Positions 24,517 through 33,685 of a DNA stretch of 38,941 nucleotides are shown in pieces. Every line of letters begins with the position of its first letter. Position 1 is the stretch's first letter. The notes below the pieces were generated by a model. It was given only the letters and a program-made list of their open reading frames with translations. It was not told the DNA's origin and made no database searches. The translations under genes and the position numbers were made by a program. The DNA is from Burkholderiales bacterium (GTDB taxonomy: Bacteria; Pseudomonadota; Gammaproteobacteria; Burkholderiales; SG8-39): positions 1 through 38,941 of the forward strand of contig JAOAEA010000012.1 in the NCBI GenBank assembly GCA_026417035.1. Direction: 5' to 3'.

Positions 24517-27054
24517 CTAGAGCGTGCGCGCGACCTCCTGCACCTCGTAGACCTCGAGCTGGTCCCCGACCTGGATGTCGGCGTAGTTCTTGATCGATAG
24601 GCCGCACTCGAACCCGGCCTTGACCTCGCGCACGTCGTCCTTGAAGCGCTTGAGCGAGTCGAGCTCGCCGTCGTAGACGACCACGTTGTCGCGCAGCAGC
24701 CGAACGCGCGAGCCGCGCCGGACCACGCCGTCGACGACGTAGCAGCCGGCCACGGTGCCGACCTTCGAGATGCGGAACACCTGACGCACCTCGACGAGCC
24801 CGACCGCCTGCTCCTTCTTCTCCGGGGTGAGCATGCCCGAGAGCGCCGCCTTCACTTCGTCGACCGCATCGTAGATGATGTTGTAGTAGCGGATGTCGAC
24901 GCCGGAGGTCTCGGCGAGCTTGCGCGCCGCGACGTCCGCCCGGGTGTTGAAGCCCACGATCACCGCCTTCGAGGCGAGCGCGAGGTTCACGTCGCTCTCG
25001 GTGATACCGCCCACGGCCGCGTGGATGACGTTGACCTTCACCTCGTCGGTCGAGAGCTTCGTCAGGGCGTGCACGAGGGCCTCCTGTGATCCCTGCACGT
25101 CGGCCTTGAGCAGGATGTTGAGGACCTTCGCCTCGCCCTCACCCATCTGGTCGAACATGGTCTCGAGCTTCGCCGCCTGCTGCTTGGCGAGCTTGACGTC
25201 GCGGTACTTGCCCTGACGGAACAGCGCGATCTCGCGCGCCTTGCGCTCGTCGCCGAGCACCACGATCTCGTCGCCGGCGTTGGGCACGTCGGAGAGCCCC
25301 TGGATCTCCACCGGGATCGACGGGCCCGCGGCCTGGATCGCCTTGCCGTTCTCGTCGAGCATCGCGCGCACCCGGCCGAACGTCGCCCCGGCGAGCAGGA
25401 CGTCGCCGCGCTTGAGCGTGCCCGACTGCACCAGCACCGTCGCGACCGGCCCGCGGCCCTTGTCGAGACGCGACTCGATGACGATGCCTTTCGCCGGCGC
25501 CTCGACCGGCGCCTTGAGCTCCTTCACCTCGGCCTGCAGCAGGATGTTCTCGAGCAGCTCGTCGATGCCCTTGCCGGTCTTCGCGGAGACCGCGACGAAC
25601 GGCGAATCGCCACCGTATTCCTCCGGCACCACGTTCTGCGCCACGAGCTCCTGCTTCACGCGCTCCGGGTTCGCCTCCGGCTTGTCGATCTTGTTGATGG
25701 CGACGACGAGCGGCACGCCCGCGGCCTTCGCGTGCGAGATCGCCTCGATCGTCTGCGGCATCACCCCGTCGTCGGCGGCGACCACCAGCACCACGATGTC
25801 GGTGACCTTGGCGCCGCGCGCGCGCATCGCCGTGAACGCCTCGTGGCCCGGCGTGTCGAGGAAGGTGACCACCCCGCGCGGCGTCTCGACGTGGTAGGCG
25901 CCGATGTGCTGCGTGATCCCGCCCGCCTCGCCCGCGGCGACCTTCGTGCGGCGGATGTAGTCGAGGAGCGAGGTCTTCCCGTGGTCGACGTGGCCCATCA
26001 CCGTCACGACCGGCGGGCGCGGCTTCGCCTCGGCCGGCGCATGGGCCGGGGCCTCCTCGAGCAGGAACGCCTCGGGATCGTCGATCTTCGCGGCGATCGC
26101 CTTGTGGCCCATCTCCTCGACCACGATCATCGCCGTCTCCTGGTCGATGACCTGGTTGATCGTGACCATCTGGCCGAGCTTCATCATCGTCTTGATGACC
26201 TCGGCGGCCTTCACCGACATCTTGTGCGCCAGGTCGGCGACGGTGATCGTCTCCGGGACGTGGATCTCGCGCACCACGGGCTCGGTCGGCGGCGTGAACG
26301 CCCGGGACTCGCCGTCGCCGTGCCGCGCGTGCCGCGGCACCTTCGGCTGGTGCCAGCCGGCCGCGCCGCCGGCGACGTCGCCGCGCGTCTTGATCGTGCG
26401 CCGCTTGGCCGAATCGTCGCGCCACGTGCCGACGGGCTTCTCGGCCTTCTTCGCCTTCTTCTCGCCCTCGCCGGCGGCCGTCTTCGGCCGGTGGAGCGTG
26501 GTGTCGGCCGGGGCGGCGGCCGTCTTGGCGGCTTCCTCCGCGGCGCGGCGCTCCGCCTCGCGCTGCTCGGCGAGCTTGCGCTCGCGCTCCTGTTTCTCGG
26601 CGAGCTCGGCCGCCTGGCGCGCGGCGAGCTCCTCGTCGCGGCGGCGTTCCTCCTCGCGGACCTGGGCTTCCCGGGCATCCACCGGCGGCGGCGCCGGCGG
26701 GGCCGCCGGGGCGGCCGCCTCGGCGACGGCCTCGGGCGCCGCGGCGCCCTCGCCCGCCTCGCGCTTGACGAACACCCGCTTCTTGCGCACCTCCACCTGG
26801 ATCGTGCGCGCCTTGCCGGTGGAATCGGCCTTCTTGATCTCGGTGGTCTGCTTGCGCGTGAGGGTGATCTTGGTCTTCGGCTCGGCCGAGCCGTGCGCGC
26901 GCCGCAGGTACTCCAGGAGCTTGGTCTTGTCCTGCTCGGTCAACAGGTCCTCGGCGAGCTTCTTGTGCACGCCGGCCGCGCGCAGCTGCTCGAGCAGCAC
27001 CGCCGGCTGGACCTTCAGCTCCCCTGCAAACTGCGCGACGCTCGTCTGTGCCAT
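24517..27054 (-). CDS. infB: Translation initiation factor IF-2
   Basis: A GTPase that brings formylmethionyl-tRNA to the 30S subunit and promotes 50S joining. The 845-residue product has an N-terminal IF2_N helical domain (1-50), a long charged Ala/Glu/Arg/Lys linker (about 100-250), a second IF2_N-like module (265-325), then the G domain with P-loop GHVDHGKT at 354-361, DTPGH at 400-404 and NKID at 454-457. Domains II, III and IV follow. The ATG at 27054 lies ten bases after nusA, with GTGAGGT overlapping the nusA stop as ribosome-binding site. I see no internal start clearly marked for a shorter isoform. Confidence 0.98.
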   Translation of the reverse strand: MAQTSVAQFAGELKVQPAVLLEQLRAAGVHKKLAEDLLTEQDKTKLLEYLRRAHGSAEPKTKITLTRKQTTEIKKADSTGKARTIQVEVRKKRVFVKREAGEGAAAPEAVAEAAAPAAPPAPPPVDAREAQVREEERRRDEELAARQAAELAEKQERERKLAEQREAERRAAEEAAKTAAAPADTTLHRPKTAAGEGEKKAKKAEKPVGTWRDDSAKRRTIKTRGDVAGGAAGWHQPKVPRHARHGDGESRAFTPPTEPVVREIHVPETITVADLAHKMSVKAAEVIKTMMKLGQMVTINQVIDQETAMIVVEEMGHKAIAAKIDDPEAFLLEEAPAHAPAEAKPRPPVVTVMGHVDHGKTSLLDYIRRTKVAAGEAGGITQHIGAYHVETPRGVVTFLDTPGHEAFTAMRARGAKVTDIVVLVVAADDGVMPQTIEAISHAKAAGVPLVVAINKIDKPEANPERVKQELVAQNVVPEEYGGDSPFVAVSAKTGKGIDELLENILLQAEVKELKAPVEAPAKGIVIESRLDKGRGPVATVLVQSGTLKRGDVLLAGATFGRVRAMLDENGKAIQAAGPSIPVEIQGLSDVPNAGDEIVVLGDERKAREIALFRQGKYRDVKLAKQQAAKLETMFDQMGEGEAKVLNILLKADVQGSQEALVHALTKLSTDEVKVNVIHAAVGGITESDVNLALASKAVIVGFNTRADVAARKLAETSGVDIRYYNIIYDAVDEVKAALSGMLTPEKKEQAVGLVEVRQVFRISKVGTVAGCYVVDGVVRRGSRVRLLRDNVVVYDGELDSLKRFKDDVREVKAGFECGLSIKNYADIQVGDQLEVYEVQEVARTL

Positions 27055-27064
27055 CCGGTCGACC

Positions 27065-28543
27065 TCACTCCTGCGCGAACCAGTGCTCGCGCGCCTTCAT
27101 GATGAGCCCGCGGGCGCGCGCCTCGTCGATGCCCGCGAGCTCGACGAGCTCGTCGACGGCGAGGTCGGCGAGCTCGTCGCGCGTGCGCACGCCGGCTTCG
27201 GCGAGCTTGGCCGCGAGCTCGGTGTCCATGCCCTCGAGCTCGAGCAGGCTCTTCTCGACGCTCTCCACCTGCTCCTCGCTCTTGATCGCCTGCACGATCA
27301 GCGCGTCCCGCGCCCGGGCGCGCAGCTCGTTCACGGTGGGCTCGTCGAGCCCCTCGATCTCGAGCATCTCGTTGATCGGCACGTAGGCGACCTCTTCGAG
27401 CGTCGAGAAGCCCTCCTGCACCAGGAGGTCGGCGAGGTCCTCGTCGACGTCGAGCTTCTCCATGAAGAGCCTGCGCGTCGAGGACGTTTCCGCCTCCTGC
27501 TTCTCGCGCGACTCCTCCTCGCTCATGAGGTTGATCGTCCAGCCGGTGAGCTCGGAGGCGAGGCGCACGTTCTGCCCGGCGCGGCCGATGGCGATGGCGA
27601 GGTTCTCTTCGTCCACCACCACGTCCATCGCGTGGCGCTCCTCGTCCACCACGATGCTCGAGACCTCGGCGGGCGCGAGCGCGCCGATCACGAACTGCGC
27701 CGGATCGGGCGACCACAGGACGATGTCGACGCGCTCGCCGGCGAGCTCCTGCGTCACCGCCTGGACCCGCGAGCCGCGCATGCCGACGCAGGTGCCGATC
27801 GGGTCGACGCGCTTGTCGTGCGAGACGACGGCGATCTTCGCGCGCACGCCCGGGTCGCGGGCCGCGGATTTGATCTCGAGCAGCCCCTCCTCCATCTCGG
27901 GCACCTCCAGCCGGAAGAGCTCGATGATGAACTCGGGCGCGGTGCGCGAGAGGACGAGCTGCGGGCCGCGCGCGGCGCGGTCGATCTTCAGCACGAGCGC
28001 ACGGCAGCGGTCGCCCACGCGCAGGTTCTCCTTCGGGATCATCTGGTCGCGCGGCAGCACCGCCTCGACGCGGCCCGACTCGATGATGGCGTTGCCGCGC
28101 TCCATGCGCTTGATGGTCCCGGTGAGGAGCTTGTCGCCGCGGGCGAGGAAGTCCTGCAGGATCTGCTCGCGCTCGGCGTCGCGGATCTTCTGCAGGATCA
28201 CCTGCTTCGCGGCCTGCGCGCCGATGCGCCCGAACTCGATCGGCTCGAGCGGCTCCTCGATGAAGTCCTCGACGTCGACATCGGCGTATTGCTCGCGCGC
28301 CTTCGAGACGGCGATCTGGTGCGACGGGAACTCGACCGCGTCGTCGGGCACCACCTGCCAGCGGCGGAACGACTCGAACTCGCCCGTCTCGCGGTCGATG
28401 GCGACGCGCACCTCGACCTCCTCGGGGAAGCGCTTCTTGGTGGCCGAGCCGATGGCCTGCTCGAGCGCGCCGAACACGATCTCCTTCTGGACGTTCTTCT
28501 CGCGCGCCAGCGCATCCACCAGCAACAGCAACTCGCGGCTCAT
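27065..28543 (-). CDS. nusA: Transcription termination/antitermination protein NusA
   Basis: Binds RNA polymerase and nascent RNA and modulates pausing, termination and antitermination. The 492-residue product has the N-terminal polymerase-binding domain ([18 protein letters not shown]), S1 at about 135-200, KH1-KH2 at about 200-345 ([17 protein letters not shown] and [18 protein letters not shown]), and two C-terminal acidic helix-hairpin repeats (from about 360 and 435) as in E. coli NusA. The ATG at 28543 follows GGAG and gives the standard N-terminus. A GTG at 28564, directly after the rimP stop, would add seven unconserved residues. Confidence 0.97.
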   Translation of the reverse strand: MSRELLLLVDALAREKNVQKEIVFGALEQAIGSATKKRFPEEVEVRVAIDRETGEFESFRRWQVVPDDAVEFPSHQIAVSKAREQYADVDVEDFIEEPLEPIEFGRIGAQAAKQVILQKIRDAEREQILQDFLARGDKLLTGTIKRMERGNAIIESGRVEAVLPRDQMIPKENLRVGDRCRALVLKIDRAARGPQLVLSRTAPEFIIELFRLEVPEMEEGLLEIKSAARDPGVRAKIAVVSHDKRVDPIGTCVGMRGSRVQAVTQELAGERVDIVLWSPDPAQFVIGALAPAEVSSIVVDEERHAMDVVVDEENLAIAIGRAGQNVRLASELTGWTINLMSEEESREKQEAETSSTRRLFMEKLDVDEDLADLLVQEGFSTLEEVAYVPINEMLEIEGLDEPTVNELRARARDALIVQAIKSEEQVESVEKSLLELEGMDTELAAKLAEAGVRTRDELADLAVDELVELAGIDEARARGLIMKAREHWFAQE

Positions 28544-28564
28544 CTGTTCGCTCTCCGCCTGCAC

Positions 28565-29011
28565 CTAGATCCGGGGCACCAGCCGTGCCCGCTCCACATC
28601 CGCGAACCTGAAAGTATGCATCGTGCCGTCGACCTCGAGGTCGACGCCTTCCTCGCTCGCCCCGCGCAGCACGCCGGTGAAGCGCTTGCGCCCGCCCACC
28701 GGCGCGCGCAGGCTGAGGCTCGCCGGCTCGCCGACGAACCGGCGGAAGTCGGCCGGCTTCTTCAGCACCCGGTCGAGACCCGGCGAGGACACCTCGAGGC
28801 GGTCGTAGTCGAAGCCCTCGACCTCGAGGACGCGACTCACTTGGCGGCTCGCGCGCTCGCAGTCTTCGACCGTGATTCCGGCCGCCGCGCTCCCCGCGGG
28901 CCGGTCGATGAAGATGCGCAGGAGCCGCCCGCGGTTCGGGCGCTCGAAGTCCACGAGCTCGTATCCGAGCCCGGCGACGGTCGCTTCGACAAGTTCGTCC
29001 AAGTTCCTCAT
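28565..29011 (-). CDS. rimP: Ribosome maturation factor RimP
   Basis: Needed for efficient 30S assembly, acting near ribosomal protein S12. The 148-residue product has the RimP N-terminal domain (LVEATVAGLGYELVDFE, LRIFIDRPAG, ITVEDCERASRQVSRVLEVE, LEVSSPGLDRVLKKPADFRRFVG) and a C-terminal SH3-like domain. I start it at the ATG at 29011 because homologues begin at this point; a GTG six codons upstream is possible. It opens the rimP-nusA-infB-rbfA-truB cluster and is preceded by about 230 bases of structured leader. Confidence 0.95.
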   Translation of the reverse strand: MRNLDELVEATVAGLGYELVDFERPNRGRLLRIFIDRPAGSAAAGITVEDCERASRQVSRVLEVEGFDYDRLEVSSPGLDRVLKKPADFRRFVGEPASLSLRAPVGGRKRFTGVLRGASEEGVDLEVDGTMHTFRFADVERARLVPRI

Positions 29012-29063
29012 GTCAGTCGTCCACGCCACGGAGGGCGAAGCAGCCTCGCGGCGCCCCTCGTGC

Positions 29064-29148
29064 TCCCCGGACCCAGGGGAAGCGATGCCTGCGGCATCAC
29101 GCCCATCCTAGTCGCCCGCATCCCGGCGGCGGGGCGCCCCGCCGCCGG
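29064..29148 (-). promoter_or_regulatory. Hairpin-rich 5' leader of the rimP operon
   Basis: Between the terminator at 29203-29228 and rimP there are three clear inverted repeats. They are a 26-base perfect palindrome at 29123-29148 (13-base arms of CCGGCGG-type sequence), GATGCC/GGCATC at 29084-29098, and TCCCC/GGGGA at 29064-29080. No gene fits here. The region is probably transcribed leader with regulatory or stabilising structures. Confidence 0.5.
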
Positions 29149-29202
29149 CCCGAACCGCGCGGGAGCGCGCGCCTTCCGGCACCCCGCCCGCTCCGGATTC
29201 GG

Positions 29203-29228
29203 AAACAAAAAATGGGCTCGAAGCCCAT
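29203..29228 (-). terminator. Intrinsic terminator after rluB, inside the rimP leader
   Basis: On the minus strand ATGGGCT, loop TCG, AGCCCAT form a seven-pair stem followed directly by a run of T (TTTTTTGTTT), a textbook Rho-independent terminator. It lies about 80 bases past the rluB stop and should end the hydrolase-to-rluB transcript. It is also downstream of the promoter at 29245-29273, so transcripts from that promoter meet it at once. Confidence 0.85.
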
Positions 29229-29244
29229 CCCGTAAAGCCTTGAA

Positions 29245-29273
29245 ATAATAGCAGACGAAACGGGCCCGGACAA
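29245..29273 (-). promoter_or_regulatory. Strong promoter for the rimP-nusA-infB operon
   Basis: On the minus strand TTGTCC (29273-29268) and TATTAT (29250-29245) are spaced by exactly 17 bases. The predicted start near 29238 is only about ten bases before the stem of the terminator. Confidence 0.75.
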
Positions 29274-29309
29274 CCGGCCCCGGAGGGGCGGGCTTCGGGG
29301 AGGCTCGGC

Positions 29310-30134
29310 CTAGCGCTGGCGCGCCGAGCCGCGCCGGCCAGGGGCGCGCCCCGGGCGCGCCAGCTGCACGCGCGTCGGTCGCGTCTGCGGGCCGGGCGCC
29401 CCCATACCGAGCTGCGCGAGGAGCGCGGACACCTCGGCGGGCTCGAGCTCCCGCGACATGCCGCGCTTCAGGGCGCGCGGGAGCGCGATCGGACCGAAGC
29501 GCGTGCGGATCAGCCGGCTGACCGCGCCGCCGACCGCCTCGACCATACGCCGAACCTCGCGGTTCCTGCCCTCACGGAGCACCCCCCGGTACCACCGGTT
29601 GGCCCCCTCGCCGCCCGCGTCCTCCAGGCTGTCGAAACGGGCCAACCCATCGGCGAGCTCCACCCCCTCGCGAAGCCGCCGGACCGCCTCGGCCGAGAGC
29701 CCGCCCCGCACCCGGACGGCGTACTCGCGCTCGAGCCCATAACGCGGGTGCATCAGGCGCGCGGCGAGATCGCCCGACGTCGTGAGGACGAGCAGCCCCT
29801 CGCTGTTGAAGTCGAGCCGGCCGACGGACACCCACCGGCCGCCCCGGAGCCGCGGCAGCTTCTCGAAGACGCTCGGGCGGCCCCCGGGATCGTCGGCGGA
29901 AACGATCTCGCCGGCGGGCTTGTGGTAGAGCAGCACCCGCGGCGGCCGATCCTCGAACCGCAGGTTGACGAGCCTTCCGTCCACCTTGACCCGGTCGCCG
30001 GGACCCACGCGCTGCCCGAGCTCGGCAGGACGCTCGTTCACGATCACCCGCCGCGCGGCGATCATCGCCTCCATGTCGCGGCGCGATCCGACGCCCGAGC
30101 GCGCCAGCACTTTCTGCAGGCGCTCGGCCGCCAC
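29310..30134 (-). CDS. rluB: 23S rRNA pseudouridine(2605) synthase RluB
   Basis: Isomerises U2605 of 23S rRNA. The product from the GTG at 30134 has 274 residues: an S4 RNA-binding domain (ERLQKVLARSGVGSRRDMEAMI at 4-25), then the RsuA/RluB/E/F catalytic domain with Asp108 in VGRLDFNSEGLLVLT, REYAVRV, and EGRNREVRRM. The C-terminal tail is basic and Arg/Pro rich. An ATG at 30200, inside the end of scpB, would add a basic 22-residue extension, which some homologues have, so the start is uncertain. The position after scpA-scpB supports RluB over its paralogues. Confidence 0.92.
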   Translation of the reverse strand: MAAERLQKVLARSGVGSRRDMEAMIAARRVIVNERPAELGQRVGPGDRVKVDGRLVNLRFEDRPPRVLLYHKPAGEIVSADDPGGRPSVFEKLPRLRGGRWVSVGRLDFNSEGLLVLTTSGDLAARLMHPRYGLEREYAVRVRGGLSAEAVRRLREGVELADGLARFDSLEDAGGEGANRWYRGVLREGRNREVRRMVEAVGGAVSRLIRTRFGPIALPRALKRGMSRELEPAEVSALLAQLGMGAPGPQTRPTRVQLARPGRAPGRRGSARQR

Positions 30135-30159
30135 CGGCGCCGGCGCCGCGCGCCGGAGC

Positions 30160-30783
30160 TCAGGCCGCCGCGGCTTGCGGCTCGGCCGGCGGGGAGGCAT
30201 CGGCGGGCGAGGTTCCGTCCAGGGCGGGCGCGGCGTCCGCCGGCGGCGCCGCGAGATCGAGGGACGCCACCAGGTCGTCGATCGGCGGCAGCTCGTCGAG
30301 AGAACGCAGCCCCAAGTCGTCGAGGAACGCGCGCGTCGTGCCATACAGCGCCGGCCGTCCCGGCGCCTCGCGGTGCGCGACGACGTCGATCCAGCCGCGC
30401 GCCTCGAGCGCCTTGATCACCGTCGGCGCGACGGTGACGCCGCGGATGTCCTCGATGTCGCCGCGCGTCACCGGCTGCTTGTAGGCGATGATCGCCAGCG
30501 TCTCGAGCACCGCGCGCGAGTACTTCGGCGGCTTCTCCGGGTTGACCCGCTCGAGGTAGCGCTGGAACTCGGGGCGCGTCTGGAAGCGCCAGCCGCTCGC
30601 GAGGTTGACGAGCTCGACGCCCCGCCCCGCCCACGCCTCGCGCAGCTCGTCGAGGAGCCGCCGGATCGTGTCGCCGCCCACTTCGTCGTCGAAGAGGCGC
30701 CGCAGGTCGGCGATGGTGAGTGGCACGCCGCTCGCGAGCAGCGCGGCTTCGAGGACGGTCTTGACTTCGTTCGGGCTCAGCAT
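30160..30783 (-). CDS. scpB: Segregation and condensation protein ScpB
   Basis: A condensin accessory protein made of paired winged-helix domains that binds the ScpA linker. The 207-residue product starts [31 protein letters not shown] and keeps the diagnostic [44 protein letters not shown] and [18 protein letters not shown] segments. The Pro/Ala-rich C-terminal 40 residues are likely disordered. It lies 24 bases after scpA and just before or overlapping rluB. Confidence 0.96.
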   Translation of the reverse strand: MLSPNEVKTVLEAALLASGVPLTIADLRRLFDDEVGGDTIRRLLDELREAWAGRGVELVNLASGWRFQTRPEFQRYLERVNPEKPPKYSRAVLETLAIIAYKQPVTRGDIEDIRGVTVAPTVIKALEARGWIDVVAHREAPGRPALYGTTRAFLDDLGLRSLDELPPIDDLVASLDLAAPPADAAPALDGTSPADASPPAEPQAAAA

Positions 30784-30807
30784 CGTTCTTCCTCAGGAAC
30801 CGGCCGC

Positions 30808-31638
30808 TCAGGCGGCGGCGACCTCGGGCTCGCCGGTGCGCCTGACGTAGATCGGCGCGAACGGCTCCGCCTGCGTCACCTCGACGAGCGCCTCGCGCGT
30901 GAGCTCGAGGAGCGCGAGGAACGTCACCACCAGCACGGCGACGCCCCTCGCCGGGTCGAAGAGCGTCGTGAATTCGCGGAACGCGCCGTCCGCGAGCGCC
31001 CGCAGCATTCGGGACATGTGCTCGCGCACCGAGAGCTCCTCGCGCGTGACGCGGTGGTGCTGGCGCACGCGCGCCTGCCGGAGCAGGCCGCGCCACGCTG
31101 CGGCGAGGTCTTCCGCGCGCACCCGCGGCAGGCGCTTCGCCAGCGTCTCCTCGACCCACACCTCCACGCGCAGGAAGTCCCGCCCCGCCTGCGGCATCTC
31201 GTCGAGCTTCTGCGCCGCGGCCTTGATGCGCTCGTACTCGAGCAGGCGGCGGACGAGCTCAGCACGCGGGTCCTCGGCCTCCTCCTCGCCGGCGAGCCGC
31301 GGGCGCGGCAGCAGCATCCGCGACTTGATCTCCATCAGCATCGCCGCCATGACCAGGTACTCGGCGGCGAGCTCGAGGTTGCGGTGCCGCATCACCTCGA
31401 CGTAATCGAGGTACTGGCGGGTGAGCTCGGCCATCGGGATGTCGAGCACATCGAGGTTCGCCTTGCGGATGAGATAGAGCAACAGGTCGAGCGGCCCTTC
31501 GAAGGCCTCGAGGAACACTTCGAGGGCGTCCGGCGGGATGTAGAGGTCGGCCGGGAGCTCGGCGAGCGCTTCGCCATGCACCTTCGCCGTCGGCGCGGCC
31601 GGGGCCGCATCCGCGTCGTGGACGAGTTCGAGGGTCAT
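30808..31638 (-). CDS. scpA: Segregation and condensation protein ScpA
   Basis: The kleisin subunit that bridges the SMC heads. The 276-residue product has the kleisin N-terminal domain (FEGPLDLLLYLIRKANLDVLDIPMAELTRQYLDYV at about 47-82, LAAEYLVMAAMLMEIKSRMLLP) and a C-terminal winged-helix part (FLALLELTREALVEVTQAEPFAPIYV). Its N-terminal 40 residues are an Ala-rich extension. I start it at the ATG at 31638, preceded by GGGAGA. The open frame upstream would add 16 residues of unlikely sequence. Its partner smc is at 9156-12674. Confidence 0.95.
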   Translation of the reverse strand: MTLELVHDADAAPAAPTAKVHGEALAELPADLYIPPDALEVFLEAFEGPLDLLLYLIRKANLDVLDIPMAELTRQYLDYVEVMRHRNLELAAEYLVMAAMLMEIKSRMLLPRPRLAGEEEAEDPRAELVRRLLEYERIKAAAQKLDEMPQAGRDFLRVEVWVEETLAKRLPRVRAEDLAAAWRGLLRQARVRQHHRVTREELSVREHMSRMLRALADGAFREFTTLFDPARGVAVLVVTFLALLELTREALVEVTQAEPFAPIYVRRTGEPEVAAA

Positions 31639-31723
31639 CGCTAACGTTCTCCCGGGGTCGCTCCCCCGCGCCGGGCGCGCCCGCATCCGGCCGCCACGCC
31701 GCCCGGCAGCGTCGGCGCTCGGG

Positions 31724-32926
31724 TCATGTGTAGGCGAGCCCCATCACTTCGCGCACCTCGCGCATGGTCTCGCGGGCGATCGCGCGCGCCTTGTCGCAGC
31801 CGTCGGCGAGGATGTTGCGCACCAGGGTCGGATCGTCGACGTACTTCTGCGCGCGCTCGCGCATCGGCGCCTGCTCTGCGAGCACCGCGTCGACCACCGG
31901 CTGCTTGCACTCGAGGCAGCCGATCCCGGCGCTGCGGCAGCCCTCCTGCACCCACTTCTTCGTCTTATCGTCGGAGTACACGAGGTGGAACTGCCAGACC
32001 GGGCACTTCTCGGGGTCGCCCGGATCGGACCGCTTCACCCGCGCCGGGTCGGTGGGCATGGTGCGGATCTTCTTCGTCACGCTCGCCGCGTCCTCGCGCA
32101 GGCCGATGGTGTTGCCGTAGGACTTGGACATCTTCGCGCCGTCGAGGCCGGGCAGCCGCGAGGCTTCGGTGAGCAGCGCATCCGGCTCGACCAGGATGAT
32201 GCGGCCGCTGCCCTCGAGATAGCCGAGCAGGCGCTCGCGGTCGCCGCTCGTCAGGTTCTGCTGCTCGTCGACGAGCGCGCGCGCCGTCTCGAGCGCGCCC
32301 TCGTCGCCCTGCTCCTGGAAACGCGTGCGCAGCTCGAAGTAGAGCTTCGCCTTGCGGCTCCCCATCTTCTTGGCGGCGGCCTTCACCTTGTCCTCGAACC
32401 CGGGCTCGCGGCCGTACATGTGGTTGAAGCGCCGTGCCACCTCGCGCGTGAGCTCGACGTGCGGGACCTGGTCCTCGCCGACCGGCACGTACGCGGCGCG
32501 GTAGATCAGGATGTCGGCAGCCTGGAGCAGCGGGTAGCCGAGGAAGCCGTAGGTCGCCAGGTCGCGGTCGGCGAGCTTCTCCTGCTGGTCCTTGTACGTG
32601 GGCACGCGCTCGAGCCAGCCGAGCGGCGTGGACATCGCGAGCAGGGTGAAGAGCTCCGCGTGCTCGGGGACCCGCGACTGGATGAAGAGCGTCGCCTGCG
32701 ACGGGTCGATACCCGCGGCGAGCCAGTCGATCACCATGTCCCAGACGCTCGCCTCGACGATGTCGGGCTCGGTGTAGTGCGTCGTGAGCGCGTGCCAGTC
32801 GGCCACGAAGAAGAACGACGGATACTCGGTCTGGAGCCGCGCCCAGTTCTTGAGGGCGCCGTGGTAGTGCCCGAGGTGCAGGGTGCCGGTCGGCCGCATG
32901 CCGGATACGACGCGCTCTTCGATCAT
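31724..32926 (-). CDS. trpS: Tryptophan--tRNA ligase
   Basis: A class I aminoacyl-tRNA synthetase that charges tRNA-Trp. The 400-residue product has the HIGH-type motif HLGH at 17-20, GEDQVPHVELTREVARRFN, and KMSKS in GAKMSKSYGNT near 262-270. It is about 60 residues longer than E. coli TrpS because of an insert after residue 195. Cysteines in EKCPVWQFH and GCLECKQ could hold metal. The M50 protease gene lies 14 bases upstream and scpA 85 bases downstream, within one minus-strand cluster. Confidence 0.96.
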   Translation of the reverse strand: MIEERVVSGMRPTGTLHLGHYHGALKNWARLQTEYPSFFFVADWHALTTHYTEPDIVEASVWDMVIDWLAAGIDPSQATLFIQSRVPEHAELFTLLAMSTPLGWLERVPTYKDQQEKLADRDLATYGFLGYPLLQAADILIYRAAYVPVGEDQVPHVELTREVARRFNHMYGREPGFEDKVKAAAKKMGSRKAKLYFELRTRFQEQGDEGALETARALVDEQQNLTSGDRERLLGYLEGSGRIILVEPDALLTEASRLPGLDGAKMSKSYGNTIGLREDAASVTKKIRTMPTDPARVKRSDPGDPEKCPVWQFHLVYSDDKTKKWVQEGCRSAGIGCLECKQPVVDAVLAEQAPMRERAQKYVDDPTLVRNILADGCDKARAIARETMREVREVMGLAYT

Positions 32927-32940
32927 GGTCGCCGCACCGC

Positions 32941-33609
32941 CTAGAGCTGGATCTGGAAGAGGTTCTCGATGAAGTGCTCGGACATGCTGACCATCGGTCC
33001 GATGATGACGCCGAGCACGTTCGTGAAGAGCAGGAGCAGCAGGATCGGGAAGCCGTACGGCTCGAGCCGCGCGTAGGGGACCGCGATGCGGGTCGGCAGC
33101 AGGCTCGCCGCGATGCGCCCGCCGTCGAGCGGCAGGATCGGCAGCAGGTTGAGGACCATCAGCACGACGTTCACGGCGACGCCGGCCTGGGCCATGATCG
33201 CGAGCGGCGCGCTGAAATAGTTCTCGGGAGCCGTGATCGCGACCTTGAAGACGAGCGCCCAGCCCAATGCCATGGCGAGGTTCGCCCCGGGCCCGGCGGC
33301 GGCCACCCAGAGCATGTCGCGTTTCGGGTGCCGCAGGGCGTTGAAGTTGACTGGCACCGGCTTGGCCCAGCCGAAGATGAGCCCGCTGCCGCCGAGCATC
33401 GCGCTCGAGAAATAGATGACGAGCGGCACGATGATCGTGCCCACCGGGTCGATGTGCCGCAGCGGATTGAGGCTGATCCGGCCGAGCCGCCAGGCGGTCT
33501 GGTCGCCGAAATGCCGCGCGACGTAGCCGTGCGCGGCCTCGTGCAGCGTGATCGCGAACACGATCGGCAGGGCGACGATCGCGAGGTTGGCGATGACGCT
33601 CGGGTTCAT
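32941..33609 (-). CDS. Site-2 protease family (M50) membrane metalloprotease
   Basis: An integral membrane zinc protease of the short S2P type. The 222-residue product has HEAAH at 23-27 inside the first transmembrane helix (His23, His27 metal ligands, Glu24 catalytic). The third ligand is Asp162 in NLLPILPLDGGRI. About five hydrophobic segments are visible, and there is no PDZ or CBS domain. The substrate is unknown. Such genes are commonly next to trpS and scpA in proteobacteria, so the link may be historical rather than functional. The bases before the ATG (CCTCCTCCCG) are the reverse of a Shine-Dalgarno. A TAGAAT at 33640-33635 on this strand may be a -10 element without a clear -35. Confidence 0.9.
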   Translation of the reverse strand: MNPSVIANLAIVALPIVFAITLHEAAHGYVARHFGDQTAWRLGRISLNPLRHIDPVGTIIVPLVIYFSSAMLGGSGLIFGWAKPVPVNFNALRHPKRDMLWVAAAGPGANLAMALGWALVFKVAITAPENYFSAPLAIMAQAGVAVNVVLMVLNLLPILPLDGGRIAASLLPTRIAVPYARLEPYGFPILLLLLFTNVLGVIIGPMVSMSEHFIENLFQIQL

Positions 33610-33685
33610 CGGGAGGAGGATTCGAAAGCTTTCAATTCTACCAAAGCGGCCGCGCGTGCCCGCCGCGCGCCGGGAGCAGCCTGAT

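Noticed and set aside
26102-29248. About 1050-codon open frame on the plus strand opposite infB, nusA and rimP
   Set aside because: Ser/Arg/Ala-rich antisense translation without domains; the minus-strand genes are unambiguous.
29310-30344. Possible scpB-rluB frame continuity giving an extended RluB
   Set aside because: The extension overlaps scpB and is Arg/Pro-rich shadow sequence; the S4 domain begins right after the GTG at 30134. Only the short extension from 30200 remains a possibility.
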